34,711 nucleotides of DNA from Bacteroidaceae bacterium (GTDB taxonomy: Bacteria > Bacteroidota > Bacteroidia > Bacteroidales > Bacteroidaceae): contig JAFUVM010000038.1 in NCBI GenBank assembly GCA_017483665.1, forward strand, positions 1-34,711. Reading direction: 5' to 3'. This document shows positions 13,293 to 22,112 of this stretch, piece after piece. The notes under the pieces were generated by a model. It saw only the letters and a program-made list of their open reading frames with translations. It did no database searches and was not told where the DNA came from. Each line of letters starts with the position of its first letter. The first letter of the stretch is position 1. The position numbers and the translations under genes are program-made.

Positions 13293-15826
13293 AAAAGTTT
13301 CTTCCCGATGTGCTGGCCGTCGTGTTCTTCGTGGCCGTCAGCGTCATGTATTTCATTGTCCCCATCCGCGACGGACTTGTCCTGACGGGGCACGACCATA
13401 GCGGAGCCGTAGGCAGCGGCGTGGAGATGGAGCAGTACCGGGCTGCGCACGACGGCGAGCGAACGCGCTGGACGAACACGCTCTTCTCCGGCATGCCCAC
13501 CTACCAGATGAGTCCCAGCTACCCGAGCACCGACACGCTGAGCTCGCTGGAGCGCGTCTATCAGCTCGGGCTTCCGGCCCTCTCGGCCTATGCCGCCTAC
13601 GTCTTCATGATGCTGCTCGGCTTCTACATCATGCTGCGGGCGTTCGACTTCCGCGTCTGGATGGCAGCCCTCGGCGCCGTATTGTGGGCATTCAGCAGTT
13701 ACTATTTCATCATCATACAGGCCGGCCACATCTGGAAGCTGCTGACCCTGAGCTTCATTCCCCCGACCATCGGTGGCATGGTGCTCTGCTATCGCGGCCG
13801 GTATCTGCTCGGCATCGTGGTGACAGGCATTTTCACCGCCATGCAGGTGCTCAGCAATCATGTGCAGATGACGTACTATTTCCTCTTCGTCATCGGCCTG
13901 ATGTCGCTGGCTTACCTCATCGAGGCCGTCCGCGAGAAGCAGTTTGCGGGATGGCTGAAAGCGACCTGCAGCTTTGCCGTCGGCGGCATCCTGGGTGTCT
14001 GCATCAACCTGAGCAACCTCTATCACACGTGGGAGTACAGCAAGGAAAGCATGCGTGGCAAGAGCGAGCTGACCCAAAAGACCAAGGACCCCGCAGACCA
14101 GACGGACAGCGGGCTGGAGCGTAGCTACATCACGATGTGGAGCTATGGCATAGGCGAGACGTGGACCCTGCTCGTGCCCAACACGAAGGGCGGCGCCAGC
14201 CAAGTGCTTGCCGACAACGAGACCGCGATGAAGCATGCTAACAGCACCTTCGCCCCTATCTACCGCGGCTTTACCCAGTACTGGGGCGAACAGCCCGGAA
14301 CGAGCGGCCCGGTGTATGTCGGCGCCTTCGTGCTGATGCTCTTCTTCCTCGGACTGTTCATCGTGCGCGGCCCCATGAAGTGGTGTCTGCTTGCTGCCAC
14401 CGTGCTCAGCATCCTGCTCTCGTGGGGAAAGAACTTCATGGGCTTCACCGATTTCTTCCTCGACTACGTGCCCATGTACGACAAGTTCCGCACCGTGGCC
14501 TCCATCCTCGTCATCGCCGAGTTCACCATCCCCCTGCTGGCTGTGCTGGCGCTGAAGAAGGTGCTGGACGACCCCGAGTGCCTGCGCGGCAAGGACGGCG
14601 CTTTCTCGCGCGTACATTATATAACTATATCGTTTGCCCTGACGGGCGGCATGGCGCTGCTCTTCTGGCTCATGCCCGACGTCTTCTTCGGCGAATACCT
14701 CTCCACGTCCGACCGCATGTACATGCAGCAGTACGTCTCGGCAGGCTACATCCCGCAGGAGATGTCCGGACAGATACTTGCCAACATGAGCGAGATGCGC
14801 AGGGCCATGTTCACAGCCGACGCCCTCAGGAGCTTCATCGTCGTGGGCATCGGCACCGTCCTGCTGCTGGTGTTCCGTGCCGGCAAACTGAAGAGCACGC
14901 CGCTGGTTGCTGCCGTCACGGTGCTTTGCCTCGTGGATATGTGGGGCATCAACAAGCGTTACCTGAACGACGGCATGTTCTCGCGTCCGAAGACCAACGA
15001 ACAGGCCTTCCCCATGAGCGATGCCGACCGCCTCATCTGTCAGGACCCCGACACCTATTACCGTGTGCTGAACCTGACCGTAAGCACCTTCAACGACAAC
15101 ACCACCTCGTTCCATCATAAGAGCATCGGCGGCTATCATGCTGCCAAGCTGCGCCGCTACCAGGAGCTCATCGAGGAACATCTGCAAGGCGAGATGGGTC
15201 GCATCCAGCGGGCCGCCATTGACGGCGCAGGCTATCTCGACACCTGTTCGGGCGACAGCCTGTTCCCCGTCCTCGACATGCTCAATACGAAGTACGTCAT
15301 CCTGGGCGGGAAGGACGGTGCAAAGATACCCGTTCGGAACCCTTGGGCCCAGGGCAACGGGTGGTTCGTGCGTGGCATCGACTATGTTCCCGACGCCGAT
15401 GCCGAGCTGGCTGCCCTGCACAGTGCCGACCTCCGGCACGTGGCTGTCGTGGACGAGAAGTTCGCCGACGTCCTGGGCAAAGAAACCATGCAACCCGACT
15501 CTACGGCCTCGGTGGAACTCACCGCATACGAAGCCAACCGCCTTGCCTACAAGGTTCAGAGCCAGAAGGGTGGGGTAGTCGTCCTGAGCGAAATTTACTA
15601 TCCCGGCTGGATCTGCACCGTGGACGGCGAACCGACCGACATTGCCCGCGCCAACTACGTGCTGCGTGCCATCAAGGTGCCTGCCGGAACACACGAAGTT
15701 GTCATGACCTTCGACCCGCAGACCGTGCACGTCACCGAGACCATCGCCTATGCTGCCCTGGCATTGCTGGCGCTGATGCTCGTCGTCCTGCTTGTCGTCC
15801 GGGTAAGAAAGGCCCGCCAGGCATAG
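13283..15826 (+). CDS. YfhO family integral membrane protein
   Basis: The 847-residue protein has an N-terminal helix (LAVVFFVAVSVMYFIVPI), then a conserved stretch including TLFSGMPTYQM, many further transmembrane helices across residues 90-540 (for example YAAYVFMMLLGFYIML and ALGAVLWAFSSYYFIII), and a soluble C-terminal domain with the final helix LALLALMLVVLLVV. This is the layout of YfhO proteins, polytopic GT-C-like proteins. In Gram-positive bacteria YfhO is linked to glycosylation of lipoteichoic acid; in Bacteroidota the substrate is not known to me. It is a single gene. Its ATG lies in an AT-rich repeat arm and no ATG in a better context is nearby, so the start is probable rather than certain. 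Confidence 0.88.
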   Translation: MNWKKFLPDVLAVVFFVAVSVMYFIVPIRDGLVLTGHDHSGAVGSGVEMEQYRAAHDGERTRWTNTLFSGMPTYQMSPSYPSTDTLSSLERVYQLGLPALSAYAAYVFMMLLGFYIMLRAFDFRVWMAALGAVLWAFSSYYFIIIQAGHIWKLLTLSFIPPTIGGMVLCYRGRYLLGIVVTGIFTAMQVLSNHVQMTYYFLFVIGLMSLAYLIEAVREKQFAGWLKATCSFAVGGILGVCINLSNLYHTWEYSKESMRGKSELTQKTKDPADQTDSGLERSYITMWSYGIGETWTLLVPNTKGGASQVLADNETAMKHANSTFAPIYRGFTQYWGEQPGTSGPVYVGAFVLMLFFLGLFIVRGPMKWCLLAATVLSILLSWGKNFMGFTDFFLDYVPMYDKFRTVASILVIAEFTIPLLAVLALKKVLDDPECLRGKDGAFSRVHYITISFALTGGMALLFWLMPDVFFGEYLSTSDRMYMQQYVSAGYIPQEMSGQILANMSEMRRAMFTADALRSFIVVGIGTVLLLVFRAGKLKSTPLVAAVTVLCLVDMWGINKRYLNDGMFSRPKTNEQAFPMSDADRLICQDPDTYYRVLNLTVSTFNDNTTSFHHKSIGGYHAAKLRRYQELIEEHLQGEMGRIQRAAIDGAGYLDTCSGDSLFPVLDMLNTKYVILGGKDGAKIPVRNPWAQGNGWFVRGIDYVPDADAELAALHSADLRHVAVVDEKFADVLGKETMQPDSTASVELTAYEANRLAYKVQSQKGGVVVLSEIYYPGWICTVDGEPTDIARANYVLRAIKVPAGTHEVVMTFDPQTVHVTETIAYAALALLALMLVVLLVVRVRKARQA

Positions 15827-15889
15827 CGTAGCAGCCGTCGTGTCAGTCCTGCCATCCGTTGGACGGCAGCCGGCATCCTGCAGACCATT

Positions 15890-16002
15890 TCCAGTACCAC
15901 CGTGGGAAAACTCCAGTACTCCCGCGGTGGTACTGCAGTTTTCCCGCGGTGGTACTGCTGTTCCCACGTGGCGGTACTGCTGTTCCCGCGCGGCGGGAAC
16001 GG
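15890..16002. repeat. 'GGTACTGCTGTTCCC' imperfect repeat array, copy 2
   Basis: About five units of 20-25 bases lie between yfhO and groES. Each has a form of CCCGCGGTGGTACTGC or TTCCCACGTGGCGGTACTGC, and the last closes as the hairpin TTCCCGCGCGGCGGGAA. The unit matches the reverse complement of 3431-3497. The rest of the 318-base gap (to 16144) holds only the groES leader. Confidence 0.75.
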
Positions 16003-16144
16003 CCTGACGGCACAGGTGTCCTGCCACATGTCTGTGCTGGCATGTTTTGTCAGTCGTGGCAAATAATCTGACGGCTTTGCCCGTTTTGGCACACACTTTG
16101 TATAGAAGAAGGTGGAATGTTTAACTCATTAATATAATTATACT

Positions 16145-16415
16145 ATGAACGTAAAACCATTGGCAGACCGTGTGCTCATTGAGCCCGCAGCAGCAGAGAC
16201 AAAGACAGTAGGCGGCATCATCATCCCCGATACCGCAAAGGAGAAACCCCTGAAGGGAACAATCGTAGCCGTCGGCGGCGGAACGAAGGACGAGGAAATG
16301 GTGCTCAAGGTGGGCGACCAGGTGCTCTACGGCAAATATGCCGGCACTGAGCTCGAACTCGAAGGCAAGAAGTACCTCATCATGCGTCAGAGCGACGTCG
16401 TGGCAATACTTAGTT

Positions 16416-16417
<2 letters not shown>
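16145..16417 (+). CDS. groS: Co-chaperonin GroES
   Basis: GroES caps the GroEL folding chamber. The 90-residue protein contains [20 protein letters not shown], the mobile loop [15 protein letters not shown] and [33 protein letters not shown], all typical. It is followed by groEL after a 160-base gap filled by an AT-rich inverted-repeat element, much longer than the usual groES-groEL spacing. Upstream, TGGCAC-5-TTGTA (16087-16102) looks somewhat like a sigma-54 site and CACTTTG like a weak -7 box; neither is convincing. Confidence 0.98.
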
Positions 16418-18206
<1,789 letters not shown>

Positions 18207-18230
18207 GCATCCCTGCGAACAGACAAACGG

Positions 18231-18272
18231 AAGCTCCCTGACGGCCTTTTTGACCGGCAGGGAGCTTTTTTT
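18231..18272 (+). terminator. Rho-independent terminator of groEL
   Basis: AAGCTCCCTGACGG pairs with CCGGCAGGGAGCTT around a 9-base loop, followed by a run of T. Confidence 0.92.
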
Positions 18273-18359
18273 ATCTGCAAATTCCTGTGTGCAGCAAGCA
18301 ATTCTTCGATACAAGTCTTTTTATGTTTGATAATGTGTCGCAGAATGAAGTTTTTTTCT

Positions 18360-18367
18360 TATCTTTG
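18360..18367 (+). promoter_or_regulatory. -7 promoter element of the GH92-GH125 operon
   Basis: TATCTTTG fits TAnnTTTG and lies 31 bases before the GH92 ATG. A properly spaced TTTG was not found. Confidence 0.6.
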
Positions 18368-18398
18368 TGGCAGATTTGTGAACAAAACAGAAAGTTAC

Positions 18399-20603
18399 AT
18401 GAAAAGAAAAGTAATTCTCCTTGGCCTTTTACTTGCAGCAATGACACAGGTTGAAGGCCGCGCAGCCGATGCGCAGACCGGTGCTTCGGCATCGGAAAAC
18501 CTTGCAAAGTACGTTGACCCGAAAATCGGTACGGGCGACCACGGACATGTCTTCATGGGTGCCAACGTGCCCTTCGGCATGGTCAATGCCGGCCCTACAC
18601 AGATTGAGACGGGTTGGGACTGGTGCTCCGGCTACCACGAGTCGGGCAAGAAGATAATAGGCTTCGGCCAGATGCACCTCAGCGGCACCGGTTGCGGCGA
18701 CTTGGGCGACATCGGCCTCATGCCTGCCTATGGCGACGTAGAACTCACCCGTGAGGGCATTGCCAGCGACTATCGCCACGAGACGGAAATGGCCGTCCCG
18801 GGCTACTACCGTGTCCTGCTCGACCGCTTCAGCATCATGGCCGAGGTGACAGCCACGGAGCGTACTGCCCTCTATCGCTTCACCTTCCCCCGCGGCAGCA
18901 ACAATGCCCGCATCATCATCGACCTGGAGAACACCATTGGCGACGAGGCTCGCGACACACGTGTCATTCCCGTCGACGACTACACCCTGATGGGCTATCG
19001 TCGCAGCCACGGCTGGGCAAACGACCAGATTGTCTACTTCTGCATGCGCTTCAACAAGCCTATCCATAATTGGCTGAGCGAAGGACCGGACGCGAAGTAC
19101 GGTCAGGCCACCTTCGAAGTGAACCCCGACGACCAGGTCATGGTCAAGGTGGCACTCTCGCCCACAAGCGAGGCCAATGCCCTCATTAACCTGAATGCCG
19201 AGCAAGGCAATGCCTGGGACTTCGACGCCCTGGCCAACGCTGCCTCCGAAGCTTGGAACCAGCAGCTCTCGCGCATCAAGGCAACCTTCCGCACCGAGCG
19301 CGAGCGTACCATCTTCTACACGGCGATGTACCACTACATGGTAGCGCCTCAGATCTGGTGCGACGCCACGGGCGACTACATGGGCTGCGACTTCAAGGTG
19401 CACCGCGGTGCCGACTACACGACACTCACTACATGGAGCCTCTGGGACACCTATCGTGCCGCTCATCCCCTCGCTACCATCATCATGCCGGACCGCATGC
19501 GCGACTATGCCAAGACGATGCTTGCCATGTACCGCGAATGGGGCGAACTGCCCGTCTGGCACCTTGTCAGCAACGACACATACTGCATGGTGGGCGAACC
19601 TGCCGTGCCCGTCCTGGCCGACATCATCCTGAAGGGTGAGGCAAAGGACATCGACATCAACGAAGCATACGAGGCCGTTTGTGCCAGCATGCTCCCCACA
19701 GAATACGCCAAGGTGCGCCGTGTGCCCCTGCGCGGCAAGGACTACCTGGCCGAGCTCGGCTACCTGCCCTACGACGGACGCGAGGGCGAAGTGGTCGGCA
19801 AGAGCATGGAGTACTTCATTGCTTCGTGGGCTGCAGCACAGTTGGCCGGTCGCCTCGGTCACAAGGAGGACAGCGTCCGTTTCTACGACATCAGCATGAA
19901 CTACAAGAAGCTCTACGACCGTCGTGTCAACGTGATGCGAGCTCTCGACATGAAGGGCGAGTTCCGTCCCCTGCCCGAGAACTTCAATCCCAACCAGCAG
20001 ACGCGCGACTACACCGAGGGCAACCCCTGGCAGTACACCTTCCTCGTGCCTCACGACGTGAAGGGTCTCGCTGAGCTGATGGGCGGCGACAAGGCGCTCG
20101 ACAAACGCCTGGACGACCTCTTGGCAGCCAGCAGCGACCTGGGCGAAGGCGCAGCTCCCGACATCTCCGGCCTTATCGGTCAGTATGCCCACGGCAACGA
20201 GCCCAGCCATCACATATTATATATGTATAACTATGTCGGTCAGCCCCGCAAGGCACAGAAATGGATTCGCCAGGTCATGGACGAACTCTATACGGACCAG
20301 CCCGCCGGACTCTGCGGCAACGAGGACGTCGGTCAGATGTCCGCCTGGTACATCCTCTCGGCTCTCGGCTTCTATCAGGTTGAGCCTTGCGGCGGCGTCT
20401 ACCAGCTCGGCTCGCCCATCGTGGAGGAGGCCGTCATTCCCGTAGGCGAAGGCAAGACCTTCACCATCCGCACACATGGCGGCAGCGACAAGGCCATCTA
20501 CGTCAAGAAGTACGTCCTGAACGGCCAGACCCTGAAGGGCACCACCATCACCCACGAGCAAATCATGGCAGGCGGCACGCTCGACGTCTACATGACGAAA
20601 TAA
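18399..20603 (+). CDS. GH92 family alpha-mannosidase
   Basis: GH92 enzymes are calcium-dependent, inverting exo-alpha-mannosidases acting on N-glycans or fungal mannan. The 734-residue protein starts with a signal peptide (MKRKVILLGLLLAAMTQ..., cleavage near VEGRAADA), so it is exported to the periplasm or surface. It then has YVDPKIGTGDHGHVFMGANV, PFGMVNAGPTQ, MHLSGTGCGDLGDIGLMP, WSLWDTYRAAHPL, and the catalytic region GNEPSHHILYMYNYVGQP with the general-acid glutamate, plus GNEDVGQMSAWYILSALGFY with the base aspartate. The chosen ATG gives a clean signal peptide; the frame also opens upstream at 18327. It leads a three-gene unit with GH125 and a transglutaminase-like lipoprotein. Which linkage it cuts is not visible. 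Confidence 0.93.
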   Translation: MKRKVILLGLLLAAMTQVEGRAADAQTGASASENLAKYVDPKIGTGDHGHVFMGANVPFGMVNAGPTQIETGWDWCSGYHESGKKIIGFGQMHLSGTGCGDLGDIGLMPAYGDVELTREGIASDYRHETEMAVPGYYRVLLDRFSIMAEVTATERTALYRFTFPRGSNNARIIIDLENTIGDEARDTRVIPVDDYTLMGYRRSHGWANDQIVYFCMRFNKPIHNWLSEGPDAKYGQATFEVNPDDQVMVKVALSPTSEANALINLNAEQGNAWDFDALANAASEAWNQQLSRIKATFRTERERTIFYTAMYHYMVAPQIWCDATGDYMGCDFKVHRGADYTTLTTWSLWDTYRAAHPLATIIMPDRMRDYAKTMLAMYREWGELPVWHLVSNDTYCMVGEPAVPVLADIILKGEAKDIDINEAYEAVCASMLPTEYAKVRRVPLRGKDYLAELGYLPYDGREGEVVGKSMEYFIASWAAAQLAGRLGHKEDSVRFYDISMNYKKLYDRRVNVMRALDMKGEFRPLPENFNPNQQTRDYTEGNPWQYTFLVPHDVKGLAELMGGDKALDKRLDDLLAASSDLGEGAAPDISGLIGQYAHGNEPSHHILYMYNYVGQPRKAQKWIRQVMDELYTDQPAGLCGNEDVGQMSAWYILSALGFYQVEPCGGVYQLGSPIVEEAVIPVGEGKTFTIRTHGGSDKAIYVKKYVLNGQTLKGTTITHEQIMAGGTLDVYMTK

Positions 20604-20690
20604 CGTTATAACGAAATAGCGTCATAACGAAATAACGTTATAACGAAAACAAAGAAACACAACGAAAATAACGAAATAACGATGAAAAAG
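20594..20690. repeat. 16-bp tandem repeat in the GH92-GH125 gap
   Basis: Three 16-base units (GACGAAATAACGTTAT, AACGAAATAGCGTCAT, AACGAAATAACGTTAT at 20594, 20610 and 20626) are followed by degenerate AACGAAAA units up to the GH125 start. The GH92 stop codon is inside the first unit. Confidence 0.85.
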
Positions 20691-22112
20691 ATTCTATTTG
20701 CCCTGCTGATGAGCGCACCGATGTCTGCCTTCAGCAACAGCGTCTGCAACATCCCCGTACCTGACAAGAAGCAGCAGGTGGCCGTGCAGAGCACCATCAA
20801 GGACCTTCGCCCCGAACCTGAGAAGCGCCTCTTCCGCAGCGATGCCATCGAGAAGCAGATACTCGACCTCAAGCAGAAGCTTACGGCCATCGACCCCAAG
20901 CTCTACTGGATGTTCGTCAATTGTTTCCCCAACACGCTCGACACGACCGTCTGGTACTCGAACGAGACAGGCGACGACGATACCTTCGTCATTACGGGCG
21001 ACATCGAGGCCATGTGGCTGCGCGACAGTGCCGCACAGGTTTGGCCCTACCTGCGCTATGTAAACCAGGACGAACCCTTGCGTCACCTCATTCGCGGCGT
21101 CATCCGCCGGCAGTTTGCCTGCATTCTCATCGACCCGTATGCCAATGCGTTCAATATCAAGCCCAAGGACGGCGAATGGCAGACCGACGAGACGGACATG
21201 AACAAGATGCTGCACGAACGCAAGTACGAGATTGACTCCCTGTGCTATCCCCTCCGCCTGGCCTACGCCTATTGGCAGAAGACGGGCGACACCAGCATCT
21301 TCGACGAGAACTGGCTGAAGGTGGTTCGTGCCACACTCGACGTCTTCCGCGACCAGCAGAACTGGAACGGCTACAAGACCAACTACCACTTCCGCCGCAA
21401 CACCAAGGCACTCCACGACACCCGCAGCAACAGCGGCTACGGCCATCCGGGCAAGCCTTGCGGCCTCATCGCCAGTGCCTTCCGTCCCAGCGACGACAGC
21501 ACCATCTTCCCCTACCTCGTGCCCTCGAACTTCTTCGCTGTAAGCGTTCTGCGCAAGGCTGCAACCATCCTTCGCGACGTGAACAAGGAGAAGGTGCTTG
21601 CCGGCGAATGCGAGCAGATGGCAAGCCAAGTGGAGACAGCTCTGAAGGAGTATGCCGTGGTGGAACATCCCAAGTACGGCCCCATCTATGCCTTCGAGGT
21701 GGACGGCTACGGAAGCTATCTGCTCATGGACGATAGCAATGCGCCCAGCCTGCTTTGTCTGCCTTACCTGACCGATGTCGCCATCGACGACCCCATCTAT
21801 CAGAACACGCGCCGCTTCGTCTGGAGCGAGGACAATCCCTACTTCTTCAAGGGCAAAGCTGGCGAAGGCATCGGCGGCCCGCACTGCGGACTGGACAAGC
21901 CTTGGCCCATGAGCCTGGTGATGAAGGCTTTCACCACCAACGACCGTGCCGAGAAGGAATGGTGCGTCCAGCAAATCCTCAAGACCGACGGCGGCAAGGG
22001 CTTCATGCACGAGTCCTTCAACAAGGACGATGCGACGGACTTCACCCGCAGCTGGTTTGCATGGGCCAATACCATCTTTGGTGAACTAATCGTTGACATG
22101 TATGCAGAATAA
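20682..22112 (+). CDS. GH125 family exo-alpha-1,6-mannosidase
   Basis: GH125 enzymes remove alpha-1,6-linked mannose from N-glycan or mannan cores. The 476-residue protein begins with a signal peptide (MKKILFALLMSAPMSAFS) and has the family segments YWMFVNCFPNTLDTTVWY, TFVITGDIEAMWLRDSAAQVWPYL, DEWQTDETDMNK-like DGEWQTDETDMNKMLHERKYEIDSLCYPL, LVPSNFFAVSVL, GKAGEGIGGPHCG and GFMHESFNKDDATDFTRSWFAWAN. The conserved acid residues in these last segments fit the inverting mechanism. It is separated from GH92 only by a short tandem repeat, and the next gene overlaps it by 11 bases, so all three are probably co-expressed and act together on mannose-rich glycans. Confidence 0.93.
   Translation: MKKILFALLMSAPMSAFSNSVCNIPVPDKKQQVAVQSTIKDLRPEPEKRLFRSDAIEKQILDLKQKLTAIDPKLYWMFVNCFPNTLDTTVWYSNETGDDDTFVITGDIEAMWLRDSAAQVWPYLRYVNQDEPLRHLIRGVIRRQFACILIDPYANAFNIKPKDGEWQTDETDMNKMLHERKYEIDSLCYPLRLAYAYWQKTGDTSIFDENWLKVVRATLDVFRDQQNWNGYKTNYHFRRNTKALHDTRSNSGYGHPGKPCGLIASAFRPSDDSTIFPYLVPSNFFAVSVLRKAATILRDVNKEKVLAGECEQMASQVETALKEYAVVEHPKYGPIYAFEVDGYGSYLLMDDSNAPSLLCLPYLTDVAIDDPIYQNTRRFVWSEDNPYFFKGKAGEGIGGPHCGLDKPWPMSLVMKAFTTNDRAEKEWCVQQILKTDGGKGFMHESFNKDDATDFTRSWFAWANTIFGELIVDMYAE

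Noticed and set aside
13274-16096. 940-codon open frame on the minus strand opposite yfhO
   Set aside because: It is antisense to a clear membrane-protein gene, has no recognisable domain and its His/Ala/Val/Gly/Asp-rich make-up is that of a shadow frame of GC-rich codons.
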